The notes beneath the pieces were generated by a model. That model worked only from the letters and a program-made list of their open reading frames with translations. It searched no databases and was not told where the DNA came from. The translations under genes were made by a program, and so were the position numbers. Of a stretch of 64,000 nucleotides of DNA, positions 50,176-62,556 are shown in pieces. Each line of letters starts with the position of its first letter. The stretch's first letter is position 1. The DNA comes from Prunella strophiata (taxonomy: Eukaryota > Chordata > Aves > Passeriformes > Prunellidae). Location: assembly GCA_036583965.1 (NCBI GenBank), contig JAZBQD010000014.1, positions 28,439,490 through 28,503,489 of the forward strand, written 5' to 3'.

Positions 50176-53100
50176 CCATGGAAAAGATGCCACAAAAGGC
50201 AGCTTTATACTCTAATTTGAATAAAGCTTCCATATCAGCAGGGTAGTGATGAATTGACAAAAGTATATTAATAGTGTAAACTCAATTAATGTAAACTCAA
50301 TGTACTTCCCAAAGCACATAGGTGAAGGTGTTCTAGCATCTTCAGTGTCTCATGTTGGACTGTGGAAACAAAAAGCATTCCTTAGGAACATTTGGAGGGC
50401 AATTTTGATTTGGGTATAATACCCTAACCAACTCTTGTGCTTTTAGCAGCAAACAGGTAGCCAGAGAAAGCACTGTGAAGGGAGCACTGTAGGTGCCTTC
50501 AGAATGAGAGGGTGTGCCTTTGGGAAGGCATAGCATGTCAAGTGAAGAAGCAGATGCTGACAGCAGAGCACTTTGTTCTGGTGTGATGCTTGGTGTTACT
50601 CAAAGTGCTTCCTGATGCAATTGATGTGCAGTGTTAATCCTGTATCCACTCTATTTTCATGTGCCTCTTTTCTTACCAAGTCATTGCTCTCTTCATTGAA
50701 AACAAAAGCTGTAGGAAGTGCTTGTGTGGATACACACAGACTGCATCTTTGAAATTATGGTTGCATTTCTTATTTGAAACTAAAACCTTACTCTTTAGTT
50801 TTAAGCAATTGTTGCTCTTGATTGTTTCCATCCATATTTCATGAGCTAATTTAAGGTTCACAGAAGACTAGTGTTAACCAAATTTGGGCATGTGTTTCAT
50901 CTTGTAGGGGGATAAATGGAAAATTCTTGTCAATCTGTATTTTAAATTCTGTATTCATTGCAATCCAGTGATTTGTTTGGTTTGGGCTTTTTTTTCTGTG
51001 GGTAGATGCACTTAATTCTGTTTGACAATGTTTCAGTGTCTTCAGGTGCATAGTATAGTGATGTTCCTAATAATTTTTTTGAGAATCTGGATTCATCCGT
51101 GCTTGTGAACACAAATAGCAATTGATGTTGGTCAAATATTTGAAATGCCTTTCTGCACTGCTTAGCTGCTACACAGTGTGGAAGAATGGCCTTTACTGAA
51201 GTAACTCTGGTTGCTGCTTCTGAAAATCTTGATCTAGAGGTCTTGAGAGAGCTCTGGGCTTTTCAGTGTGCTTCATTCCTGTGCATGACATTCATACTTC
51301 ATTTTCATGACCACTGAAGCAAAAAAATCATGGCCTTCATAAAAAATTTTTAATTTTGCTATTTTTTTTGAATGGATTGTTGTGTGGTATCTTACAAAAT
51401 ATTAAGTATTTTAACAGCTTGCATATACTCCATGCATCTTCAATAAAAAAATAAAATACAATTTAATATGTGTTGGACTTTGCTGCATACAAGGCTGGAT
51501 ACTGCAGGTAATTTTTAGCTCTGGTTCAGTTTTTGCTTGCCAAACTTAAGACATCCCTATTAAGATTCATAACCAGAAGAACTGAAACTTCAGGTGAAGA
51601 AAGAACATTTTTTTTGAGAATTTTCCTATTAACTTTTCCAATATAGAGCAGGCTTGTCCAATAAGATGTACCAAAGGATGTAACCTTTTTTATGCAGTTA
51701 CTTGCTGTGCTCTGTCTGATTAATGAAAATCTCTTTCATGAGTATATTTAATAGAAGAAACTAAAATCGGTAGAGTTATAAAAGAAAGTGAAGTGTTCAA
51801 CCAGAACAGTTAAAATTGTTGTAACCAGCAGCTCGAGTTCCTAAATGTGTAAACATACACAGAGGCCTCAGCAGTTACAGGCTGTCATGTCAGCCTAGAG
51901 TGCCATTACCTCTCTTCAGTGCTAAATTATTCAGGTATATAAGCCAGTTCAGTCTACCATGACTTTTAGAGGTAACTAGATGGCATTGATTCTGTTATGT
52001 GTTTGCTGGAGATGTAAGAACAATGTATGGAAAGTAGGTTGTGCCTGCAGTCCATTTAAATGCTCTAGCTTGCATGCAGAACTGTTTTCCAGGTTATTGT
52101 TGTCAATATTAAATAGTTATGGATGTTTTTTGGATAAGCTCCATTCAGATCATGGCTGGTGGAGCATTACAGCACAGTTGCTCTTTTAATGGGAGAGATG
52201 TGTGGCTTGGACACTGCTGATTAATAATGTACTGAAAAAAATGGTCCAAAATAATTTTTTTACAGGAATAGGAACAAATACTAGACTTAACACGTGGAAG
52301 TGCTGCAGCATAAGTAAGCTGCTGCTGAACTAAAGGAAAGGAGTCTGTTGGAGACCTTGAGTATTCCCTACCATCTTGTTTGCTGAGCTCCATGGGAAGC
52401 TGCATTTCTGGAGTGTGCCCTCTGTGCCTTCTGAGGCTGGTTGGTCCCAGCACTGTATGGGATCAGGGCAGCAAGTTTGCTGCTGAAGAATAAAAAAAAA
52501 GCAAGCCCAAGAATGCAAGGCAACATGCTAGAGTGCCCTCTGCATGTCTTCAAAACACGTCTGTGGTGTTTTTTTTTCCCTTCCTGGGGCATGTCCTCGC
52601 TGTCTTATTATTTTTTGTAATGTCTCCATAAATCTCAGGGTCCAGGGGCCCTAATTCTTCTGGAGAGGCAGAGGAATGTCATTGTCTTAGCTGTCACTTT
52701 TGTGGCTGGGATGTCTGCCTTGAAGCTGTGAGTTTGGACATGTCTTAAGCTGAAAAAAGCCTAAAATCCAACTGTTCATTTCTTGATGGACAATCTTGGC
52801 TGATAAGTAAACCTACTTCCCCCATGCCTTTTGCTCAAAGGCACATATGACTGAACATGTAATTCATCTGTGATTAAGTATTTCTTCTCCACTGATTTCT
52901 GCAGTGAAATCATGATACATTTTGCATCTGAATTGATTCACCTGGCAAGAGATTGTGGTAACCAGTGCCCTCATTAGTGGACTAATATGGAGTCATTGCA
53001 AAGGAATCTCTGGAGGAAAGGAACAAATTATTCAGGAACACACATTTTAAAGTATGTGAAATAAAGGAAAAAGAAATCAGGAAATGACTAAATGCATCTC

Positions 53101-54272
53101 ACTTGGCAAAGTGACATTTATTTTAGTACAAAGTCTCCAGACTACCTGCGGTAGTTCTCTTGTAGGTTGTTTAGAATCATGGCTCTGTTTCAATCAGCTA
53201 AAAATACTTTTGAAATTATTACTTACTATCTTTCCAATCTTTTTTATTTGACTGTCACAAAAAAAGAGGCAAAAAAAGATGTTAATTGGTAATAACTGGT
53301 AATTTTTTCATTATATAGGTATCACAGTCCTTTAATTTATTAAGGAATATTAATTTCTGTAAACTTTAAAAAAATTTAAAGTTTGGCAAAAAAAAAAGGG
53401 GAAGTATATTTTATACTGCAATTGCAGTGGTATCCCTGTTCTGCAGTATCTATAGCATGGTGCAATGGTAGCTTAAAGCAGATGTTGTTTTCACTTGACA
53501 GGCAAGTGGCAGCCTGGATAGCCTCAAAAGTAGATTGTGTTTGGTAATAGCTTAGCACTTATACTTTCAGTACTGGCCTGTGTTTGTTTGGGTTTTCTTT
53601 GTTTTGGTTTTATATATGATCCCTTTCATACTTTTTTGTCTTTCTGAGAAGCAAAGGCCCATACACAAGAGCTTAGAGAGGAAAGTTCCTTCCAGGTTTG
53701 TGAGGATTGCTGAGTGGCAGAGCTTGTTACACAGCTTTTGGAGGTGTTTGTTCTGCTTTTGCATTGGCTCATACTCCTGCAGCTGCATTTCATTGCTGCA
53801 GTTTGCTTACTGTTAGACTCCTAGAGCTGCTGATCCTTTCCTTGTAAAGTTGTGTAACCTAAAGAGTATCTTTCCATTTGATAAGGCATCTTCTGAGAGA
53901 CTAAGAATGACCTACTAGAAAGATTGTGCTTGGATAGGGAGATTATTGTCTTCAAATTTCCCAACGTCAATGGATACTGATATGATTTACAGGAAGTTGT
54001 ACCACTACTGAGAAATTACATGGTTCTGTTATAGTGTTAGATTCTAGCTTCAAAACCCCTTCTCTCTGAGGTGAGAAAAATCTAAATTGAGTCAACAAAT
54101 TTTTGGGAGTAGGTACAGAAGTTCTGGGTGGAGGGGAAGGTACTCACCTATTACAAGATATGTTAATAGAAAAGTGGGAGGGAAGCAGTTACAGAGAAGG
54201 AACTGAGAACTGAAGAATTCACAAAAAAGTAGAGAGATAAACGAAGGGGGGAAATGGTAAGGGGAAAGCCTG

Positions 54273-54304
54273 AGCTCATGTGAGGGCAAAAACTCACATG
54301 AGCT
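54273..54304. repeat. 12-bp perfect inverted repeat with 8-nt loop
   Basis: AGCTCATGTGAG (54273-54284) and CTCACATGAGCT (54293-54304) are exact reverse complements around GGCAAAAA. A third partial copy, GCTCACATGA, follows at about 54308. This suggests local duplication and inversion of one short motif. No known element was recognised. Confidence 0.92.
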
Positions 54305-56060
54305 TCTGCTCACATGAATAAAATTAAAAACTTTTTGTTTAGCCAATAAACTGTGATTTGAAGCAAAGTCCCTGTATGTGGCATCTTCCCATCCTTCAAG
54401 AAGGAGCAGAACAGGTCCTGCAGTGTCCTTCCTGATCTTAACACTTAGAAAAATTCCAGGCCTTCCTGCTTCACCCAAAATAGTGACTAGTTCAGCTTTC
54501 ACCTGTGGAAGTGGCTACCATCATCACTCATGGATGCCAGCCATGTCATGCATAAGATACAGTGAAGACATAAGAGCCTAGGTTATGATTTTTAGGTAGC
54601 AGAATCACTATGTGTAAGGTGTTAGATTCCTGTGGTATCAGACTGGGGATGAAATTTCACCTGAAGTGTCTGCAGGAGCTATGTGGCATCTGTAAGCACA
54701 GATCAAGTATCTGTGGTTGTCAAAGACACACTTTATTTACTTTTGGCCCATCATGAGTCCTTGGATGTTTCAGCATGGAAGAAGTTGTGGAACTTGTTCT
54801 TTTGTGGACAGGTGATTACAAAGTCATCTTAAGAATTTATGCTGAATTGGACTCTCTCCTTACCCCCAAAGCACGTTCAGGAGGAAACACTGACCAAAAA
54901 GGAAATAAGTAAATCATGTTTTAATACTTGGAACTCATAATCAGTTTGAAGTAACAATGTGATGATTAGATTTCATTATTTTCATCTCTAGCTCATATTG
55001 CCTGTCAGTGTGTCTATGTGCTCTGGGGGTGGGGAGAGAGTCAAATTCCTGTGGAACAGATCGTTGAACACATCCTGGAATGACTATCTCAAAGCAGGCT
55101 TTAAGATACAGTTTGTCACTGGAGCTTCTCTTGCAACTAGTAGAGTTTTTCTAGGATTTGCCTTTTTGCAGATCAGAAGTACAGCTCAAATCATTGTGGC
55201 AGGTTGTGCCAGAGACAGGTATCTAGAACTACCAGTTATAACTTTTAAATTCCACTGGGAACAATGTTAACTCTTCAAAAGGAGATCATAGACTCAAAAT
55301 ACCCCAACTCTGAAAATATTACTCTAAAAATATTTTGACCTTGCTAGACTTGTTCACTGTAATACTGGCAGGCTGCCAAGTCTGTGGGAGTGATTTTGTG
55401 TACATTCATATGTAGTAGTCTCTTAGAAGACCAGTCTGTTAGTGAATCTACTGACTCCCTTACATTGTCTTTGAGTTACACTGGGAGATTTTGTCTGACA
55501 GCAAGATAACTGCTTGTAGTTGGGTCTCAGCATTTAAGGCAGTAACATAATTTCCCTGGTTGCTGCTACGTGCAAGGAAACTGTAAACCTTCTAAAACAA
55601 TGCTTTTTCCAATAAGTACTTCCAGGATAATTCCTTTCCTTTCCTGACAGATAAAAGCAAAACTTTATGAAACTTGTGATCAGTTCTGACACAAGTTTCA
55701 TACATTAGATAGTCAAATACCACAATATTGTGATATTTTAAACACAGTAAGAACTTCTATTATCTGTTACCTTATGTGACCTAGAAGCCATCTAGAGAAC
55801 TTGAAAGAACAGTGTTAAAATTGTATACATTTTTTTATTATACCACTTCATAAGAGTTTTCAGTTATTTCCATACTACTAACCCCCACCCCAGCTCTGCA
55901 CTCTAAACAAGGGTGCATTCACAGTGTTGTGCATGAATATTTTAAGACCTGTGTTGGGAAATTAGTACCAGAAACTAAACATCACTTTTATCACTCTAAA
56001 GGGACCTAAACCAGTTCTTCAATGGAAAGCTAAATAAATGACAAATCATTGGTTTTGCTA

Positions 56061-56120
56061 GTCTATTTTAATCTATTAATCTATTTAATCTGTTTTAATC
56101 TATTTTATTAGTCTATTTTC
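56061..56120 (+). repeat. Imperfect (TCTATTTTAA)n tandem repeat
   Basis: About six irregular copies of TCTATTTTA/AATCTATT-like units lie in tandem. This is an AT-rich minisatellite-like patch in intronic DNA. Confidence 0.75.
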
Positions 56121-57780
56121 AATTACTTTTAGTAGCATTTTTAACTTTTCAATGTGCTTATGAGTTGTCACGTGGATATACTACCCTATAGTGATCCCAG
56201 TACCTGTGGGTAAGCATCTGAAAATGTTTGAACATATATCTGGATTTATTTTGATGAATCTTTGGCTTTCAGGTAGCAAACAGCCCTAACAGAACAAACA
56301 GGCTTTTTCAATATACTATATCATACAGCTTTCAGACTATATGACTATTTTCTAAATATTGTTAAATTATGCAGAGGAACATAACACCTGATGCATTTAT
56401 TTATGTACTGACCTTTATTTTTATAACATTCTTGTAAAAGCAGTAAATGAACAAGAAAGGTAATAAAAAGCATGTAAGAAGCCTACAGACCAAATGGGAT
56501 GAATAATGAAGTATGTCAATTTATCCCATAAAGTTAATATGTTGCAGTGTTTCCTGGTTAGTACCAGAAGCATTTGTATGGACAGACTTAAAATCTACAT
56601 TTGGAGAGCAGAGTGGTAGAAGCTGTTATTTGCTCTTTCCATTGTGAGAGGTCAGAGTTCCATATAGTCCTATTTGCATGGAAGGTTTTCTTCCAGTGCA
56701 AATCACTGCAATTCATTAAATTTTTCCAGAGCATTTAATGAATGCGTGCATATCTAAAGAGTTCCTCTCTAGCTGAAATAGAATAAAAGACATTCAGGCC
56801 ATTTTGAGTTGCTGGAAAGTTAGGTAATTTTGGATTTCGTTTACCACCTGTTTTATTTTCCCCTCAAACTTCTGTTTTATAAAAGTAATGTTAAGTCTAC
56901 AGGAGCTAATTTTCAAGATCAATTTCTGCCCAGATTTATGTGTTTCTTCCACTTGCTTACCTGCAGGCAGACTGCTTTGATTGTAACATAAACACTAAGA
57001 ACTAGTGGACTTAGGCTGAAGTAGCTTTCTTTGCCGTTTGCATTATGATTTCTTGAAGTGATTTGTGTGTTTCTCAAACCTGTCAAGTAACTCACTACAG
57101 AAAGTGAGAGCATTTGTCAGTCTGTTTCTTTAGGAAGAGGGTCTGGAAAATTATTTTTTGACATGTCACACTGTTTAGAATATTAACTCACTGTGTGTAA
57201 TTAGGCTAACATCATTTGGCATAATCTCATTAGGGGCATGTTTTTGAGAGTTTAATAATGGATATAGATCTTCATCTGTCTGTTGAAACCTCTAAAAATT
57301 TGATTTATTAATGGTACTTTATTTAAGTTAAAATTATTCTAAGCATATGACTGAGAGAGATAAAGAGAAAAAATATTTAGACAATTTTCTAATGCCTTGA
57401 TCAAAATGAGCACTGTGGTTTGAGTTTTGCTTTGCTTTTCCACTGTCATGGAACGGGATCTCTTGTGTCGAGTATTAGACTGTTTACAACAGGGTTCTGG
57501 AGCCTGTAGCCAAGCACAGCTCCCTGCTCAGGTACAGAGCTCTGGCTCAGGGCAGAGCCAGTAACCATGGTTGGACTCCAAGGACAGCATGGCTCTTATC
57601 CGCTTCCTTTCCCACTGAACTCTGCTTTGTTCCTTTTTATCTGTGCTGTTGCTATGACTGAATATGGTAATATGTTTATAAGTCTTTTACACCAAACCAT
57701 GTGATTAAGCATATCCTCTTGACTGTCTGGATAGAAACTTAAGAGGAAAAAAAAGAATCCATTTAGAAAGTTCAAAGGAG

Positions 57781-57808
57781 AGGGAGGGAGGCAGGCAGGC
57801 AGGCAGGC
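57781..57808 (+). repeat. (GGCA)n microsatellite
   Basis: About four and a half copies of GGCA follow two GGGA units. The tract is purine-rich and probably variable in length. Confidence 0.9.
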
Positions 57809-60800
57809 TAGGACCAGAATATTGATTTCAGTTTCATTCTAATCAAATCATATTGGTGAATAGGCCTCTAACATCACCGCAACTCTAAAAATAGAAAAAT
57901 CTAATATGAGTTTAATATGTAGGAACTGGCATTAAGAGATAATTGGCAACTAGCATTTATGTCTGTGCTTCTGAAGAAACCCTGTACGTTTAGTTTGAAT
58001 GTAAGACCAACACATGCCATTTTTTGTTGATAATTTTTTAAAAACACTCTGAATTAAGATTACAAACTGCTTTAAAAAGACCATCAGGTGTATTGCTGTA
58101 ATTAGTGTAATATTGTTTTATTATGGTGTAATAAAATTATATGGGGAACTTCTGTATCCTGCTTTAAATTGTTCTGTTGTGCTGTAATCAAGGAATTACA
58201 AGGAATGGGGAACAAACTTACTTGGGGCAGCCTGTTGCTTCATACGAAAATTTACAAGGAGATAAGAACTACAATTTAACCATGGCTTGATAGAGGCTCT
58301 CCCAATTCCCTGTGGTTAGGTTGGGTAAGAGAGGCAATGGCTTTCAACAAGATGAAAGTATCTCTAAAATGTTCTGAAACGTCTTCTATTGTTTTCATAC
58401 CCTTGGCACGGAAGTTGATGGGTGAGCTCTGTGACTGTTTCTGGGACATGTAAGTCATGCATGGTGAGTGTGGGACATCTCAGCCAAGCAGAAAAGCAAC
58501 AGCCTGAGCTCCTGTTTCAGAAATGCTGCCCTGGTCTAGCTATTATGGATTACAGCTGTATACAAATCTGAAGTACCTATGTGCTCAATGAAGTTTTTGT
58601 TAGATATTATATGAATAACTTTTGTTACCATCTCTGCTTAGACCATATAAGTAGCTTTATGTTTCTTCAAAGCACATGAAGCTTGCCAGCAGTGCTGAAA
58701 GAAATTCTTGAGTAAAAGAGAGGTGTGTTCTAATACCTGACTTGAAGGTGGTGGGGTTTATCTTATGTGTTTATAGCAGTTGACTCACCCATCATTATGG
58801 ATTTAGTAATGGATGTTACTGAAGATGTAGCAGTTCTATTTTAAGATTGTATTTTAATAATTAAGCAATATCAGTTGTTGTGTCAAGTATCATGTAAACT
58901 GAAATGTATGGATTCCATAAAATCATGTGCTTTAGAGTTCACAGTATCCAGACTAAACAATCATTATTTGTGTCATGTAATATAAATTGTCACTACTATT
59001 TAAAAAGAAAAATTGTTCTGGGATAGTCTTAAAAGCTTTATAGAAAGAGATACATGAGATTAAGCTGTATTAATGCACAGATTGGCAATTTCTGTAAATC
59101 TTTGCAAGTATTCTACCAGGTGAAATATATCCCAGATTAAAAAACATGATCAAACTGATTCAAGATTAAAAGATGCAGTTGCTACTGTTAGTTGAGCAAA
59201 AGCAAAAAGAGGAAAGATACAAGAAAGAAAAAAGTACAAACTAAGAGTATGAATAAGCACATAATTGTTAATGTAGATATTATTTCTGTAGCAAGCTACA
59301 GTTGTTTTTATTTATGTAAAGTTAACTCTACTACAATATTCTGATGACAATATTAAGGTTTCTTTTCAAAAAAATCTTAGTGGTTCTCAATGAGAAGAAC
59401 TGACAAGTTTTGTCTTTAGAGTCTAAATTGTGATATCTGGCCATATAAACATCTTGGTCAAGTAAACCATTCTGAATTTTAGTCATGTTTCTACAAATGT
59501 TATTTGAAGAGTAATTTTATAATTTTCTGAGAGACATTATCCCTATGAAACATTTTTAGTGTTGCCCTATTCAATTAAATAAATAATCCCTCTGACACCA
59601 TCACATCCTTTGTACTGCTAGAATGAAACACCTAAGATAATGATGTTGCCATCTAAATTAAATTGTGACTCTAAGAGCATTATCAAGGTTTTAACCCCTC
59701 TGTCCTCCTAGGTAGAGTTGGAACAGAATCAAAAAATCTAAGAGCCTTGAATGCAAAGGATATGAGTCTAAAACACATATGAAGTTAAGAAAATACAGTA
59801 GGAGCAATACAGGCTGCAAAACCATTTTTGCTTGCTACTTTCTTATGTGACTCTTACTATTGCTGGTGCATTGTTGGTGTTGCCTTTTTCAGCCCTGCTA
59901 TCTCCTGAGATAGGTCTTTACTACATCTGTGCCAAATTGAATTAAATTTTGCATAAACATATTAATGAAATAAAGGTAATGAAGTTACATTAAGTTGGTC
60001 TATAATATTTTATATATCCTCTCAATACAACAGATAGCAGGTAAGAAAATCAGGTTTAATTTTCCTGAATTAAATTACTTTTATATTAGCAACTTGGTTT
60101 TAACAGATTAAGAAATATCAAATTGAAAACAATTTTTCCTACTGAATCTATTCTGTTTTAACCAATTTAATGTGCTGTGCAACTGTACAATTTCTGAGCA
60201 CTTTCCATTAGCCTGCTAAACAAAGTCACTACTGTTTCTTGCCTGTGCTTCTCATCTTGCAGTCCTGGCTTTGAGAATGGTTTTTGTGTTGGATGGCAGA
60301 GAGAAAGGAGTGGGGGTTTGTTTGGTTTTGGATTGGTTTGTTTATTTATTTAGTTTATAAGTACTGAATTTATGACTAAAACTTTATGCATAATGCACGT
60401 TCTGCTGTATATTTATACTACATGAGATGTTCAACAAATGTTCCCTGTAGTTAAGAGCAGAGGGCAGTGAGCTTTGTAATGAGCTTTTAGAATCAGCAGG
60501 ACTTCCTTTTGCAGGAGTTCATTCTACCCTTGACATTTTAGTTCTGGCAAAACAGAAATAAATGTATTTTCAGTTTGCAAACATCTCTTGGGGGAAAAGT
60601 CTGCTTTCAATTGCTAGTACTACCATGGCAAAACATAATAGTTGCTACACAGGCATCTTCAAAAAGACATCAGAGGATTTTTACTATACAGTAAAAATGT
60701 AGTGAATCCTTATTAAAGGCAGTTGTTTAAAAATAGTGGAGGTTTTTGGTCAATAAAACTTTTTAAAACTGTGATTTAACACTCTCATTACAACTAATAT

Positions 60801-62407
60801 GGTGACATAAGAATAATAATTTAACCTAGTTTATCTTCCAAAATCATCTGAATTGGTTTCTCTAAGTAATCCAGTTTAATAAAACTCACTGACTGGGGAA
60901 GTGTGTTCTCAGAATAGGAATATTTTTAAGACTAGATAAAGATTTTACCAGGGTAAAGTAGGGTTTTATTTCTCACTAATGGGGTGAATCTCATTGATGT
61001 TCTTTTCAGTAAGACCAGTGGTTTTGAATTTTGAGTTTTTGATTAATAGATGTTATTTATGAATTTCTCTACAACAGAGTTTCTTTTATGGGTTGAGATG
61101 TTTGTGTGATATGTATTACTACTTGAAGTGTACAGTATATACAAAAAATTGAAAGGAAAAATGGAGTATAAAGATGACTCATGACTATGTACAAGTAGTG
61201 GATTAAGTCTATAAAATCAATACAACAGTCTTAGCTGAATTTTGTTCAGAGAGAATAGACTGACAGAAAAGTTTCTTAATATTTTTTAAAAGACATACCT
61301 CCAACCTCTTTTGGGAGTGATTCATGCTAGTACCAACTCATAAACATTTAAAAAGTTTATATGAGAAACTTCAGCATCATGTGCACAAGAGAACATGTTT
61401 CTAGAGGGTGCACAAAGCACTGGCTCAAGTACTACTTTGATGTATTGTTATAATGTGCACATGGAGCCTCTTTAAAGAAGAGAATTCAGGGACATCTGCT
61501 TGTAGAGGCACACTTATCTTTATAAAGTGTTCTGTTTGGGTCTTTTGACTGGAAAAGTTATCTTTTTTTGTGAATTCAGATTTGATTGTAACTATTTGAG
61601 TTGATTGTTAGGGTGTAACCTTAAAACAGCATGCCAAGAGCAGGTTCTCCAGAAGGTGCACAGCAGCTGAAACACTGCATGGAAATGAGATTTTCTGTGG
61701 GCTGGTACTTACTTATAATAATAACTTCATGTATATTTTGCAAAATTTTTTTTAAGCATATCTTTACACATGTATATTTATATAAATAACAAGATAGTAA
61801 ACATACAAATAATATTTGAATGCTTTCTCTACAATGAGGACAACTATAGATCTATTCATAAATGGAGAGCATCACTTGTGACACACTTTAATGGCATAGT
61901 CACAGCATGGTTTCTGCTTTTCAAAACAATATTATTTATATTAACTTGAGGGACAACATTTCATTTTCTTCCAAAGGAAGTTATGCAAAGAGCAGGAGAA
62001 TGTGGTTCTGTTGCCTAATGCTTTATATTGCCTCTTCAGTAAAAAGAAAGTAAAATGTTTTTGCTATTTTAAAAATAAATTTAAATAACAAAATGCTTTA
62101 AAGTTGTGATGTTGTGATCCACAGGAGGTTAAATTCATTGACTCTGCAGAGAATTTTGGTTCTTAATGCACTGCAATTAGGATGTTTTCTCCAGAGTTAA
62201 GTCAGAGCAGTATTAATCAGTTGTGTACAGTGGCTTAAAATACCATTATTGCAGCAGTGGTATTGAATAATAAATGACCTGCATAATATGCATCTGTGTG
62301 ATTCAAATTTTAATTTTCTTTATTTTACCCAATGAAAGAAGGAGTTTTTTAAAGTAGTCTTTTAAATAAAACTTTTCCTCTTTCTTTTCTGGGCTTCTTT
62401 CTTTTCT

Positions 62408-62556
62408 TTTTGGTTGTTGTTGGGTTGGGGTTTTTTTATTTGTTTTGGTTGGGTTTTTTTGTGTGTGTTTTTTGTTTTGTTTTGGGTTTTTTGTTTGATT
62501 TTTTGTTTGGTGGTTTTGGGTTTTTGTTTTTTTTTGTTTGTTTGTTTTTGTTTTGT
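62408..62556 (+). repeat. GTTT/GGGTTT-rich low-complexity tract
   Basis: About 150 bases consist almost entirely of G and T, with several GGG runs separated by T-rich spacers. On the complement it encodes an artefactual Lys/Thr/Gln-rich frame. The G runs are far apart, so stable G-quadruplex formation is possible but not obvious. Confidence 0.85.

Noticed and set aside
54092..54502. 136-codon minus-strand frame in intron 1
   Set aside because: It begins with GTG, spans the 12-bp hairpin, and is rich in Leu/Phe/Ser without a recognisable motif.
59712..59745. Segment after CCTCCTAG starting GTAGAG, considered as TMCC3 exon 2 because the next TMCC3 exon should start with Val-Glu
   Set aside because: The frame hits a stop within about ten codons and the following residues do not match the family.
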